Assembly (NCBI GenBank): GCA_025057245.1
Contig: JANWYC010000027.1
Coordinates: 1-9,432, forward strand
Length of the DNA: 9,432 nt
Reading direction: 5' to 3'
Origin: Aquificaceae bacterium
GTDB taxonomy: Bacteria; Aquificota; Aquificia; Aquificales; Aquificaceae
Both the position numbers and the translations under genes were made by a program. The notes below the pieces were generated by a model. The model searched no databases. It saw nothing but the letters and a program-made list of their open reading frames with translations, and was not told where the DNA came from. How positions within the stretch are numbered: the first letter of the stretch is position 1; each line of letters starts with the position of its first letter. Below, one piece after another: positions 1-6,935 of the stretch.

Positions 1-302
1 AGGAGCTGAGAAAAACCAGAGATGTGATAAAGAGGTTCTTTCCAGAAGAGCCTACAGAAACACTTTTGGTGCTTGATGCTACCATAGGTCAGAATTCCAT
101 ACAGCAGGCTAAGGTGTTTAAAGAAGCGCTGGAGGTAAGCGGTATAATTCTTACTAAGTTAGACGGCTCTGCCAAAGGTGGTGCGGTGGTAGCTATATGC
201 AAAGAGCTTGGCATAGCTGTTAAACTCCTTGGCGTTGGGGAAGGTATAGAAGACCTTCAACCTTTTGACCCTGAAGTCTTTGTGGATGAGCTACTCTCTT
301 AG
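1..302 (+). CDS. ftsY: Signal recognition particle receptor FtsY, C-terminal part (5' end cut by window)
   Basis: FtsY is the membrane-associated SRP GTPase that receives ribosome-nascent chain complexes from Ffh and passes them to the Sec translocon. Only about the last 99 residues of the NG domain are present; the frame starts at base 3 (Glu-Leu-Arg-Lys-Thr-Arg) and ends in TAG at 300-302. Visible signatures are the LVLDATIGQNS segment, the guanine-specificity motif TKLDG followed by SAKGGA, and the closing GVGEGIEDLQPFDPEVFVDELL. The IGQNS and LQPFDPEVFVD forms are typical of FtsY rather than its paralogue Ffh. The N-terminal A domain and Walker A lie outside the window. The stop codon overlaps the ribosome site of lon, so the two are probably cotranscribed. 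Confidence 0.96.
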   Translation, partial: ELRKTRDVIKRFFPEEPTETLLVLDATIGQNSIQQAKVFKEALEVSGIILTKLDGSAKGGAVVAICKELGIAVKLLGVGEGIEDLQPFDPEVFVDELLS

Positions 303-307
303 GAGGT
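301..307 (+). promoter_or_regulatory. Ribosome binding site of lon
   Basis: AGGAGGT ends 4 nt before the lon ATG at 312 and shares two bases with the ftsY stop codon. It is a near-perfect anti-16S complement and fixes the start of lon at 312. Confidence 0.85.
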
Positions 308-311
308 AAGC

Positions 312-2708
312 ATGATACCCGAGGATATTATGAAAGTGCCAGAGATTCCCACTGGCACAATTGAACTACCTATGATGCCACTTAGAGACCTGGTGGTTTT
401 CCCCACCATGGTTGTACCTCTGTTCGTAGGAAGAGGTTTCTCCATAAGAGCGGTGGAAGAGGCTCTAAAAAAGGACAGGCTTATTTTCTTAGTGCTTCAA
501 AAAGACAAGGCTACAGAAACACCCACCATTGAAGACCTTTACTCTGTAGGCACTATAGCTCATGTAATAAGGTCATCTCCCATAGAGGAATACAGGCTAA
601 AGATTCTGGTTCAAGGTATAAAGAGGGGCAGGCTGTTAGAATACACACAAAAGGGAGACTTTTTTACCGCCACTGTAGAAATCATCCAAGAGCAAGAGTT
701 AGAACCAGAAAACCTCCCAAAAGAAGTCAAAGCATACGTAAGGTCTGTAAAAGAACATTTAGAAACTGCAGTCTCTCTGGGTAAGCGGATTATCCCAGAC
801 TTACTCATGTTAATTAGAGAGCTGGAAGAGCCGGGTAGGTTGGCTGACTTGGTAGCTTCCCTCTTGGACGTTAAAAGCTCAGAAGCTCAAAAGGTTCTGG
901 AAACCGTAGACCCAGTAAAGAGGATACAGTTGGTTCACCAGTTTATTCAGAGCGAAGTAGGTCTTTTAGAGGTCCAGAGCAAGATAAGAGGCGTAGCAAG
1001 GGAAAGAATAGAAAAGGAACAGAAAGAATACTTCCTACGCCAGCAGTTAAAAGCCATCTTGGAAGAGCTGGGAGAAGGAGATGAGAAAAGGGCGGAGATA
1101 GAAGAGTACAGAAAAAAGCTCCAGAAGTTAAAACTTCCAAAGGAAGCTAAGGCTGAAGTGGAAAAGCAAATAAAACGGTTGGAAAAGTTGCATCCCGAAT
1201 CCGCCGAGGCTGGAGTGTTAAGAACATGGGTTGAATGGGTTCTTGACCTTCCGTGGGATAAGAGCACAAAAGACAGGTATGACTTGGAAAAGGCAAGGGA
1301 GGTGCTTGACAGAGACCACTACAATCTGGAAAAGGTCAAGGACAGGATAATAGAATACTTAGCGGTAAAGAAGTTAACCAAAGGTAAAAGCCAGCCTGTG
1401 CAAATACTGTGCTTTGTAGGTCCTCCAGGCGTTGGTAAGACCTCTTTAGGTAAGTCTATAGCGGAATCCCTTGGTAGAAGGTTTGTGCGCATATCATTGG
1501 GTGGCATAAGGGACGAGGCGGAGATAAGGGGTCATAGGAGAACCTACGTGGGTGCTATGCCCGGGAGGATAATTCAGGCGGTTAAGCAAGCAGGGACAAA
1601 AAACCCAATTATCATGCTTGATGAAGTTGACAAGCTATCCCTTTCCTTTCAAGGAGACCCATCCGCAGCCCTTCTTGAAGTGCTTGACCCAGAACAGAAC
1701 AAACACTTTGTAGACTTATACATAGGCTTACCCTTTGACCTCTCAGACGTGTTTTTTATCTGCACAGCTAACAGGGTGGATACCATACCCAGACCGTTGT
1801 TGGATAGAATGGAGGTGATTTTCCTTTCGGGATACTCAGAAGAGGAAAAGGTCTTTATAGCTAAAAACCATCTTCTCCCTAAGCTTTTACCGGAGCATGG
1901 CTTCAAGGAGGGAGAGGTGCTCTTCCACGAGGACGCCCTTCTTGAGGTTATAAGAGGTTACGCCCGTGAGTCTGGTGTGAGAAACCTTCAGAGACAGATA
2001 AGCACCATACTTAGAAAGCTTGCACTGAAGCGTCTAAAGGGAGAAACCTTGCCCTTCGAGGTAAAAGCTCAGGACATAAAGAGCTTTCTGGGCGTTTCTA
2101 AGAGGCACATGCTCTCAGAAGAGAAGCCCATGGTAGGTGTGGCGGTAGGGCTTGCTTGGACGGAGGTAGGTGGTGAAATCATGCTCATAGAAGCCACCAA
2201 GTTCAAGGGCAAAGGAAACCTTATCCTTACAGGCTCTCTGGGTGATGTGATGAAAGAGTCCGCTCAGGCGGCGCTGTCTTACATAAAATCCAAAGCGGAA
2301 GAATACCACATAGACGCTGACCTGCTCTCACAGATAGACATACACATCCACGTTCCTGAGGGTGCGGTGCCGAAGGATGGACCCTCTGCGGGCGTGACCA
2401 TTTGTGTGGCACTGCTATCTCTACTGACGGGTAAAAAGGTCAGAACAGATGTGGCCATGACCGGCGAGATTACTCTGAGAGGTAGGGTTTTACCCGTGGG
2501 CGGTCTAAAGGAAAAAATATTAGCCGCCAAGAGGGCTGGTATATATCATGTCATCCTACCTTCAAAGAACAGGGAGGAAGTGTTGGAAGACCTGCCTGAG
2601 TATGTTAGGGACAAGATGAACCTTTATTTTGTTGACAACCTGGAGGAAGTTTTTGGTATAATATTTAGCAAGGAGGTAGAAAAAGTTGGCGATAGTTCAG
2701 ATAGCTGA
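312..2708 (+). CDS. lon: ATP-dependent protease Lon (LonA type)
   Basis: Lon is a cytoplasmic homohexameric AAA+ serine protease that degrades misfolded and selected regulatory proteins. The 798 residues match the usual LonA length. Order of parts: N-terminal substrate-binding domain (about 18-210, starting [13 protein letters not shown]), helical linker (about 215-350, with [24 protein letters not shown]), AAA+ module (about 350-595) and protease domain (about 600-785). Walker A is GPPGVGKT at 370-377, Walker B IIMLDEVD at 433-440, sensor-1 Asn is near 487, and the sensor-2 region is SGVRNLQRQ at 554-562. The catalytic Ser692 sits in PKDGPSAG and Lys735 in GGLKEK, 43 residues apart as in E. 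coli Lon (S679/K722). It starts 9 nt after ftsY and its last 23 nt overlap rpsU. No heat-shock promoter is visible directly upstream. Confidence 0.98.
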   Translation: MIPEDIMKVPEIPTGTIELPMMPLRDLVVFPTMVVPLFVGRGFSIRAVEEALKKDRLIFLVLQKDKATETPTIEDLYSVGTIAHVIRSSPIEEYRLKILVQGIKRGRLLEYTQKGDFFTATVEIIQEQELEPENLPKEVKAYVRSVKEHLETAVSLGKRIIPDLLMLIRELEEPGRLADLVASLLDVKSSEAQKVLETVDPVKRIQLVHQFIQSEVGLLEVQSKIRGVARERIEKEQKEYFLRQQLKAILEELGEGDEKRAEIEEYRKKLQKLKLPKEAKAEVEKQIKRLEKLHPESAEAGVLRTWVEWVLDLPWDKSTKDRYDLEKAREVLDRDHYNLEKVKDRIIEYLAVKKLTKGKSQPVQILCFVGPPGVGKTSLGKSIAESLGRRFVRISLGGIRDEAEIRGHRRTYVGAMPGRIIQAVKQAGTKNPIIMLDEVDKLSLSFQGDPSAALLEVLDPEQNKHFVDLYIGLPFDLSDVFFICTANRVDTIPRPLLDRMEVIFLSGYSEEEKVFIAKNHLLPKLLPEHGFKEGEVLFHEDALLEVIRGYARESGVRNLQRQISTILRKLALKRLKGETLPFEVKAQDIKSFLGVSKRHMLSEEKPMVGVAVGLAWTEVGGEIMLIEATKFKGKGNLILTGSLGDVMKESAQAALSYIKSKAEEYHIDADLLSQIDIHIHVPEGAVPKDGPSAGVTICVALLSLLTGKKVRTDVAMTGEITLRGRVLPVGGLKEKILAAKRAGIYHVILPSKNREEVLEDLPEYVRDKMNLYFVDNLEEVFGIIFSKEVEKVGDSSDS
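2632..2662 (+). promoter_or_regulatory. Candidate internal sigma-70 type promoter for rpsU
   Basis: Inside the lon 3' end there is an exact TTGACA (2632-2637) and an exact TATAAT (2657-2662) separated by 19 nt. The spacer is slightly longer than the ideal 17. A start point about 7 nt downstream would give a leader of roughly 17 nt carrying the rpsU ribosome site. The same bases encode the conserved Lon C-terminal segment [11 protein letters not shown], so part of the match is constrained by protein sequence. Promoter function is inference. Confidence 0.5.
2671..2677 (+). promoter_or_regulatory. Ribosome binding site that supports the TTG start of rpsU
   Basis: AGGAGGT lies 8 nt before a TTG at 2686, inside lon. 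Together with the Ala-Ile-Val sequence that follows, it selects this non-ATG start. No in-frame ATG occurs before the conserved protein core. Confidence 0.8.
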
Positions 2709-2886
2709 CAACGAGCCCTTTGAGAAAGCTTTTAAAAAATTCAAGAGGATTGTAGAAAAGGAGGGCATACTCACTGAGGTAAAGAGAAGACAGTTTTACG
2801 AAAAGCCCAGTGAGAAGAAGAAGAGAAAAGAAAGGCAAGCAAGAAAAAGAATGATTAAGGCACTTAAGAAGAAAAGCTTTATTTAA
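2686..2886 (+). CDS. rpsU: 30S ribosomal protein S21 (bS21)
   Basis: S21 is a small basic protein of the 30S platform, near the anti-Shine-Dalgarno end of 16S rRNA, and assists mRNA engagement. The 66 residues fit the family. The N-terminal part ([46 protein letters not shown]) follows the S21 pattern of a conserved acidic/Phe segment, then Val-Lys-Arg-Arg-x-x-Tyr/Phe-x-Lys-Pro-Ser, then a Lys/Arg-rich tail. Initiation is at TTG, preceded by AGGAGGT 8 nt upstream. The first 23 nt overlap lon in another frame. The 3' end overlaps the convergent PilZ gene by 8 nt. It may be expressed both by read-through from ftsY-lon and from the internal promoter-like sequence in lon. It is not next to dnaG/rpoD as in enterobacteria. 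Confidence 0.95.
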   Translation: MAIVQIADNEPFEKAFKKFKRIVEKEGILTEVKRRQFYEKPSEKKKRKERQARKRMIKALKKKSFI

Positions 2887-2889
2887 GCT
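2865..2889 (-). terminator. Weak candidate terminator of the arsR-trxA-trxB-PilZ operon
   Basis: On the minus strand the PilZ stop codon lies in a small hairpin: a 5-bp stem AGCTT/AAGCT (2875-2879 with 2885-2889) and a 5-nt loop. It is followed by TTTTCTTCTT (2874-2865). The stem is short and AT-rich, so intrinsic termination is doubtful. It falls inside the rpsU coding end. Confidence 0.25.
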
Positions 2890-3937
2890 CACCCATTTTG
2901 TATGCTTTTAGGAGCTCTCTTTGCTCTTCTGTTATAAACTTTCTTATATGGTCTTCATCCTCGTCGCTTATATCTTCAAACTTAACACCTAAACAGGTTC
3001 TATCCGCACTACTTCTTACATTCTTGACCGTTCCCAAAGCCTTCATAGAGTATTTCTTAAGCTGGAAGACCATGTAAATCTTTGTCTCTTCCTTTATATC
3101 TACAAAACCACGGAAGCAAACCCTTGCACCCTGCACGCTTATGTCCTCTATAACCGCATCCTTTGCCTCTTCCAGATTCTCTGGCATGGTTAAAACCGCA
3201 CCGTGAAGAATCTGAACCTTTACTGGCACCTTTACGCGCCAGCGAAGACTCTCTCTGAGTTGTATTTTTGAAAGCTGGTCTGTATGTTGGAAAACAAGTA
3301 CCAATTTACCACCTTCTATGTAGTTTTTTGTAACCTCACTCTGAAAATAATAGCGTCCATCGCCCTCCCTAAGAAAGGAAAACTTCACCTTGTCGCCGAT
3401 TTGTAAACCACCTGGTGGAGTATCTAAAAGCGCAAGATGCAATTCAAGCTCGTTTCTATCCCATACTGCGGCGCTGTAGGCGGTGTTGCCTATGGTTATA
3501 AACCCCGTTTGGTATAGGTCTATGTCCCTCGTGCTGGTAAGAGGAAGAAACCAAGGAATGGTATCGAACCTCAACTTTTTCCTCGCCTCGGTTATAAGGT
3601 CTATTTTGGAAACATCCTCCTTTGCGAGTTTGTTTATACACCTTTCAAAAACCGCTTTTACTTGGAGAACCTTTACTGGCTCTTTGGTCTTGCTGGCACA
3701 TTTCCAGAGCATGGATATTTCAGCTTCGGAGAGTCCAAGAGACTTTCCTGTGTGAAAAAAGTCTTTCTTTAGGTCCATATTAGACATGTATCTTGACCAT
3801 ACATAGGGAAGAATTATCAAAGACCCTACCGCAAGGGATAAGCTCAGAAGAACAAAAAGCACATCAGAAATGCTGGGTGCTTCAAACATATATCTGGTGG
3901 CCTCTCTAAAAGTATCAAGCCCTCCCTGGTAGTTCAT
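2879..3937 (-). CDS. Membrane-anchored PilZ-domain protein (predicted cyclic-di-GMP receptor)
   Basis: The protein has 352 residues. One hydrophobic helix near the N-terminus (about 24-47) likely anchors it in the inner membrane with the rest in the cytoplasm. A helical stretch (about 55-125) follows, then a beta-rich region (about 138-220) that resembles the PilZN/YcgR-like domains preceding PilZ in flagellar brake proteins. The C-terminal PilZ domain (about 226-335) keeps both ligand motifs: RESLR (R228 and R232, the RxxxR loop) and DISVQG (D265, S267, G270, the DxSxxG motif). It should therefore bind cyclic di-GMP; this is family-based inference. The output is unknown: motility, pili or surface attachment are usual for the family. 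It starts 13 nt after trxB with AAAGGA (3945-3950) ahead of the ATG and looks like the last gene of the thioredoxin operon. No diguanylate cyclase is in the window. Confidence 0.87.
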   Translation of the reverse strand: MNYQGGLDTFREATRYMFEAPSISDVLFVLLSLSLAVGSLIILPYVWSRYMSNMDLKKDFFHTGKSLGLSEAEISMLWKCASKTKEPVKVLQVKAVFERCINKLAKEDVSKIDLITEARKKLRFDTIPWFLPLTSTRDIDLYQTGFITIGNTAYSAAVWDRNELELHLALLDTPPGGLQIGDKVKFSFLREGDGRYYFQSEVTKNYIEGGKLVLVFQHTDQLSKIQLRESLRWRVKVPVKVQILHGAVLTMPENLEEAKDAVIEDISVQGARVCFRGFVDIKEETKIYMVFQLKKYSMKALGTVKNVRSSADRTCLGVKFEDISDEDEDHIRKFITEEQRELLKAYKMGELK

Positions 3938-3950
3938 GTTTAATTCCTTT

Positions 3951-4895
3951 TCAAAGTTTGTCTTCTATGTATCTCTCCGCCTCTATAGCGGCGATACATC
4001 CTTCACCAACCGCCACCGCCACCTGACCAGTGGCACCGCTCCTGCAGTCCCCTGCGGCGAACACGCCCTCTAATGAAGTTCTCATCCGTTCATCTGTAAC
4101 TATATATCCGTTATCGTCAAGTTCAAGAATATCCTTGAGAAAGCCCGTATTAGGCTCTAGACCTATAAATATGAACACTCCCTCCACAGGGAGTTCTGAA
4201 AGGCTATTATCTTTGGTATCTCTGAGAACTAACCTTTCCACGAAGTCTCCACCTTTTATCTCTTCCACTACCTTGTTGGGAATGAAGGTAATTTTGTCGT
4301 GGGAAAGAACCTTCTCCTGTAGATGCTTCTGCGCCCTTAGCTGGCCTCTTCTGTGTACGAGGTATACCTTAGAGGCAAATCTGGTTAAAAACAGGCTTTC
4401 TTGAGTAGCGGAGTCACCTCCACCTACCACCGCCACTGGAACACCGTCAAACAGAGCTCCGTCGCATGTGGCACAGTAAGAAACCCCTCTGTTTAAGAAC
4501 TCCTCTTCCCCAGGAACCCCCAGTTTTCTTGGGTTTGAACCCACCGCAAGTATTACCGTCTTACTTCTTAACACTTCACCCGTTCTTAGGTGGAGAAAGA
4601 GCTCTTTCTCAAGCTTTTCCAGTTTGGATACCTCTTTCCTAACTACATGAAGACCGAACTTCTCCGCCTGCTCTTTAAACTTAAGGGTAAGCTCTTTACC
4701 GCTTATACCTTCGGGGAAGCCTGGGTAGTTCTCCACTAAGTCTGTTATGGCTATCTGACCTCCCAAAGTGCCCTTCTCTAAGAGAAGGGTTTTCATCTTC
4801 GCTCTTGCACAGTATAGACCTGCGGTAAGACCCGCAGGTCCACCCCCTACAATGATTGTATCGTAAAGGATGTCTTCAGAAAGTTCATGTATCAT
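3951..4895 (-). CDS. trxB: Thioredoxin reductase (NADPH, low-Mr flavoprotein)
   Basis: TrxB transfers electrons from NADPH through FAD and a redox disulfide to thioredoxin in the cytoplasm. The 314 residues are normal for the bacterial enzyme. FAD-binding [15 protein letters not shown] is at about 14-28, the redox-active CATC at 141-144 within SYCATCDG, and the NADPH Rossmann motif [11 protein letters not shown] at about 156-166. HRRGQLRA (181-188) fits the HRRxxxR pattern that grips the NADPH 2'-phosphate, so NADPH rather than NADH is expected. The C-terminal FAD motif [23 protein letters not shown] is at about 277-299. The ATG overlaps the trxA stop as ATGA and there is no clear ribosome site, so translation is probably coupled to trxA. 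Having trxA immediately upstream supports the assignment over other members of the family. Confidence 0.95.
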   Translation of the reverse strand: MIHELSEDILYDTIIVGGGPAGLTAGLYCARAKMKTLLLEKGTLGGQIAITDLVENYPGFPEGISGKELTLKFKEQAEKFGLHVVRKEVSKLEKLEKELFLHLRTGEVLRSKTVILAVGSNPRKLGVPGEEEFLNRGVSYCATCDGALFDGVPVAVVGGGDSATQESLFLTRFASKVYLVHRRGQLRAQKHLQEKVLSHDKITFIPNKVVEEIKGGDFVERLVLRDTKDNSLSELPVEGVFIFIGLEPNTGFLKDILELDDNGYIVTDERMRTSLEGVFAAGDCRSGATGQVAVAVGEGCIAAIEAERYIEDKL

Positions 4896-5218
4896 ATATG
4901 TGTGTTTATCATCTGTCTGAGAGCTTCCTTTGGCTGAACACCTATGCGAGTATCCACCGCCTCGCCGTTTTTAAACAACATTATGGTTGGTATAGCCCTT
5001 ATGCCATACCTCATGGCTATGTTTGGGTTCTCATCGGTGTTGAGCTTACCAAACTTAACCTTATCACCCATCTCCTCCGCGAGCTCTTCTATGATAGGAG
5101 CTATTATCCTACAAGGTCCACACCAGGGAGCCCAAAAATCCACCACCACAGGTATACTGGAGTTCGCAACCTCCGCTTGCCAGTTGCTCTCGGTCAGAAC
5201 CAGAACCTTCCCAGCCAT
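4892..5218 (-). CDS. trxA: Thioredoxin
   Basis: This is a 108-residue cytoplasmic protein disulfide reductant with the full thioredoxin fold. The active site is WCGPC (32-36, nucleophile C33, resolving C36), the buried acid is Asp27 ([12 protein letters not shown]), and the cis-proline is Pro77 in RAIPTIMLF. No extra cysteines and no signal peptide are seen. The start ATG (5216-5218) lies 1 nt after the arsR stop, with AAGGAGG embedded in the final arsR codons 6 nt upstream. Its stop overlaps the trxB start. The product presumably is reduced by the adjacent TrxB. Confidence 0.96.
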   Translation of the reverse strand: MAGKVLVLTESNWQAEVANSSIPVVVDFWAPWCGPCRIIAPIIEELAEEMGDKVKFGKLNTDENPNIAMRYGIRAIPTIMLFKNGEAVDTRIGVQPKEALRQMINTHI

Positions 5219-5219
5219 G

Positions 5220-5510
5220 TTAAACCTCCTTGTTTAGTATTTCATAAATCTTTACCACGCGCTCGTCCTTTATATAATAGCAAACTATAGAACCATCTCT
5301 TTTACAACCTACGATGCCCTTGTTCCTAAGTATGCTGAGATGCTGAGAAACGTTAGGCTGTGATGTGCGCAAGATGTCGCTGAGGTTCTTTACGCACTGC
5401 CTGCTTTCGATAAGCACAGACACAATCTTTAGCCTTATGGGATGCGCCATTGCTTTTAAAAACTCAGCCCAATCTTCTAACTTCTCCTCACTAACAAACT
5501 CCACTTGCAT
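5220..5510 (-). CDS. ArsR/SmtB-family winged-helix transcriptional regulator
   Basis: This 96-residue protein spans one winged helix-turn-helix domain. It has the opening [17 protein letters not shown] (17-33), the recognition helix region [25 protein letters not shown] (43-67) and the wing [11 protein letters not shown] (70-80). Members of the family are dimeric repressors that leave DNA on sensing metals, thiols or reactive sulfur. Cysteines are C39, C69 and C77. C39 sits where ArsR has the start of its CxC metal motif, but the partner residue is Lys. No His/Asp-rich C-terminal metal site is visible, and the position of the first cysteine of BigR/SqrR-type persulfide sensors appears to be Ser31. 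The ligand therefore cannot be named, although redox sensing suits its place ahead of trxA-trxB. The start is tentative because only a weak GGGG precedes it. Confidence 0.88.
   Translation of the reverse strand: MQVEFVSEEKLEDWAEFLKAMAHPIRLKIVSVLIESRQCVKNLSDILRTSQPNVSQHLSILRNKGIVGCKRDGSIVCYYIKDERVVKIYEILNKEV
5225..5231 (-). promoter_or_regulatory. Ribosome binding site of trxA inside arsR
   Basis: On the minus strand AAGGAGG forms the last Lys-Glu codons of arsR and lies 6 nt before the trxA ATG. It indicates tight operon structure and good trxA translation. Confidence 0.8.
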
Positions 5511-5534
5511 GCTTACGCCCCATCTTCTTATATT
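5505..5534 (+). promoter_or_regulatory. Possible promoter of the four-helix membrane protein gene
   Basis: TTGCAT (5505-5510), 18 nt, then TATATT (5529-5534). The -35 match is poor (3 of 6). The start point would fall near 5541, giving an almost leaderless mRNA for the ATG at 5548. An alternative -10 is CATAAT at 5539-5544, but no -35 fits it. Confidence 0.25.
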
Positions 5535-5549
5535 CTATCATAATAATAT
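5530..5549. promoter_or_regulatory. AT-rich inverted repeat, candidate operator of the ArsR-type regulator
   Basis: ATATT-N10-AATAT (5530-5534 and 5545-5549) is a 20-bp imperfect palindrome in the 37-bp gap between arsR and the divergent gene. It covers the -10 element proposed for arsR and the start codon of the plus-strand gene. ArsR-family operators are typically AT-rich imperfect palindromes overlapping promoters, so autoregulation and control of the divergent gene are plausible. Binding is inference. Confidence 0.4.
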
Positions 5550-5562
5550 GGAAAAGTTACAA
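5532..5562 (-). promoter_or_regulatory. Candidate promoter of the arsR-trxA-trxB-PilZ operon
   Basis: Read on the minus strand: TTGTAA (5562-5557), 19 nt, then TAGAAT (5537-5532) preceded by TG one base away (5540-5539), an extended -10 element. The start point would be near 5525, giving a leader of about 15 nt. The -35 region lies in the first codons of the divergent plus-strand gene. Confidence 0.5.
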
Positions 5563-5964
5563 ATTTATAAAAAGAGGGCAAGACAACTCTATTTTGCCTT
5601 CCTTCTGTCGACAACAACGCTCTTCCTTGCATGCGTTCCTTTGTATCCTTACTTTAAAGTGCCAGTCCATCCTAATCTTGCTTACTTTACTCTTGGATTG
5701 GTCTTTATTACCGGTATTACCGGTTTGACAATTGCCTATACAATCAGAAAAAAATCCTTTCCTGTTTTTTCTGCCGCAGACCCTTACTGGAGTTACACCG
5801 CAACCCGTAAGTATTTTTGGAGCTACAGCTTGTGCCTTCTGCCCCTCTTCATCGCCTTTCTACTTTTTATTGTGATAGCCAGAGTAGATGCTCTTTTTCT
5901 CGGATACCTGATGAGTCTTTGTGGTTTAATATTACTAAGACCAAAAGAGGAGGACGTGCAATGA
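5548..5964 (+). CDS. Four-helix integral membrane protein of unknown function
   Basis: I do not recognise this 138-residue protein. It has a basic N-terminal tail (MEKLQIYKKRARQ) and four hydrophobic segments at about 15-36, 44-65, 90-111 and 114-131. Basic loops (IRKKS at 66-70, RPKEED at the end) suggest both termini are cytoplasmic. No catalytic or metal motif stands out; the central loop holds SAADPYWSYTATRKYFWSY (75-93), rich in aromatics. The ATG at 5548 is chosen because the open frame further upstream runs back into arsR on the other strand. No ribosome site precedes it, so it may be leaderless or start slightly differently (another ATG is at 5509). Its stop overlaps the next ATG as ATGA. 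It diverges from arsR across 37 bp and so may be controlled by that regulator. Confidence 0.75.
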   Translation: MEKLQIYKKRARQLYFAFLLSTTTLFLACVPLYPYFKVPVHPNLAYFTLGLVFITGITGLTIAYTIRKKSFPVFSAADPYWSYTATRKYFWSYSLCLLPLFIAFLLFIVIARVDALFLGYLMSLCGLILLRPKEEDVQ

Positions 5965-6185
5965 CGAGAGAAGAGCTTATTCAGAAACTACTTCAGGAAA
6001 ACAAAGAATTCAGGTATCATTACGAAAAGCATCACGAGCTTGATGTAACCATCCAAAAAATGGAAAAGCACCACCCCATGACACACGAGTTAGAGATGGA
6101 AATAGAAAGGCTCAAAAGGGAAAAGCTCTACCACAAGGACATGATGGAATACATCATAAAAGAGCACTCAAAAGCTCAGGTTTGA
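5961..6185 (+). CDS. Small DUF465/YdcH-like alpha-helical protein
   Basis: This is a 74-residue, highly charged, His-rich protein predicted to be almost all helix, probably a coiled-coil hairpin. The pattern (K/H)HELDVTIQKMEKHHP (23-39) followed by MEIERLKREKLYHKDMMEYII (46-66) fits the DUF465/YdcH family, in which a Leu-Asp-x-x-Ile segment is followed by a Leu-Lys-x-x-Lys-Leu-x-x-Lys-Asp segment. The family's function is not established. No signal peptide or membrane segment is seen. AGGAGG (5948-5953) lies 7 nt before the ATG, and the start overlaps the stop of the membrane protein gene, so the two are translated together and may work together. Family assignment is from the pattern alone. 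Confidence 0.78.
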   Translation: MTREELIQKLLQENKEFRYHYEKHHELDVTIQKMEKHHPMTHELEMEIERLKREKLYHKDMMEYIIKEHSKAQV

Positions 6186-6266
6186 TAAGGTATTAGACAG
6201 TTCTCAAACATTCTCTATGACACTTTAAAAGTTCTAAAAGGATAGGTAAAATACTGGATAAACCAC
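6186..6266 (+). promoter_or_regulatory. Intergenic region with a possible lolD promoter
   Basis: This 81-bp stretch is the longest gap in the window. TTTAAA (6224-6229), 17 nt, then TAAAAT (6247-6252) is a plausible promoter (4 of 6 and 5 of 6 matches), giving a very short leader. A perfect short palindrome, ACTTT-A-AAAGT, lies at 6222-6232. No GC-rich hairpin with a T run is present, so there is no convincing terminator for the upstream pair. Confidence 0.35.
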
Positions 6267-6935
6267 ATGAGCCTGATAGAGTTAAGAGGTGTTAAAAAGT
6301 CCATTGGTCAGGAAGAGATACTTAAGGGCATTAGTCTGAGTGTTCAAAAGGGAGAGTTTGTAGCCATCATAGGTGCAAGTGGCTCAGGCAAAAGCTCCAT
6401 GCTCTACATAATGGGTTTGCTGGACAAACCTAGCGAGGGAGAGGTTTTCTTTGAAGGCAAAAGGGTTGTTTTTTCTGATGAAGCGGAGCTCTCAAGGCTA
6501 AGGAACAAAAGTCTGGGTTTTGTCTTTCAGTTTCACTATCTACTTCCTGAGTTTACGCTCTTAGAGAATGCGATGTTGCCAGCGATAAAGCTGGGAGTGG
6601 ATAGGGAAGAAGCAAGGGAAAGGGCTTACGAGCTTCTTAAAAGTTTAGGTCTTGGTGGAAAGGAAAATAGGAGGATATACCAAATTTCTGGAGGTGAGAT
6701 GCAAAGGGTAGCCATAGCCAGAGCTCTTATGAACAATCCATCAGTGCTTCTTGCGGATGAGCCCACGGGAAACCTTGACAGCAAGAACACTCAAAAGGTA
6801 ATGGAAATTTTCCAGCAGATAAACGCAGAGGGAACCACGGTGGTTATGGTAACCCACGAGCTACAACTTGCCCAGCAGGCTAAAAGGGTGGTAGAGGTCA
6901 AGGATGGTGTCATACTATCTGACCGACTTAATTAA
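6267..6935 (+). CDS. lolD: ABC transporter ATP-binding protein, LolD-type (lipoprotein release)
   Basis: LolD is the cytoplasmic ATPase of LolCDE, which extracts lipoproteins from the inner membrane for delivery to the outer membrane. All ABC elements are present in 222 residues: Walker A GASGSGKS (36-43), Q-loop Gln88, signature SGGEMQ (141-146), Walker B VLLADEP with D164/E165, D-loop GNLD (168-171) and switch His197. The segment FVFQFHYLLPEFTLLENAMLP (86-106) is the characteristic LolD form and favours it over MacB- or FtsE-like relatives, which are the alternatives. The permease subunit LolC/E is not adjacent, so this is a solitary ATPase gene here. Only a weak GGA (6256-6258) precedes the ATG. 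The gene ends in an 8-nt overlap with the convergent phosphomutase gene. Confidence 0.9.
   Translation: MSLIELRGVKKSIGQEEILKGISLSVQKGEFVAIIGASGSGKSSMLYIMGLLDKPSEGEVFFEGKRVVFSDEAELSRLRNKSLGFVFQFHYLLPEFTLLENAMLPAIKLGVDREEARERAYELLKSLGLGGKENRRIYQISGGEMQRVAIARALMNNPSVLLADEPTGNLDSKNTQKVMEIFQQINAEGTTVVMVTHELQLAQQAKRVVEVKDGVILSDRLN

Noticed and set aside
947..1267. 106-codon open frame on the minus strand
   Set aside because: It is antisense to the coiled-coil linker of lon; its Ser/Phe-rich composition is what the complement of Lys/Glu codons gives.
4030..4404. 124-codon open frame on the plus strand
   Set aside because: It is antisense to trxB, Ser/Leu-rich as expected for a shadow frame, with no family resemblance.
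4856..5290. 144-codon open frame on the plus strand
   Set aside because: It is antisense to trxA and the ends of trxB and arsR, all of which carry intact family motifs.
5365..5547. In-frame upstream extension of the four-helix membrane protein
   Set aside because: It runs antisense through arsR, lacks a ribosome site, and the divergent layout with a shared control region makes better sense.
6191..6240. Possible regulatory hairpin or riboswitch before lolD
   Set aside because: Only an 11-nt palindrome and short TAAAAG repeats are seen; the gap is too small and unstructured for a known riboswitch.
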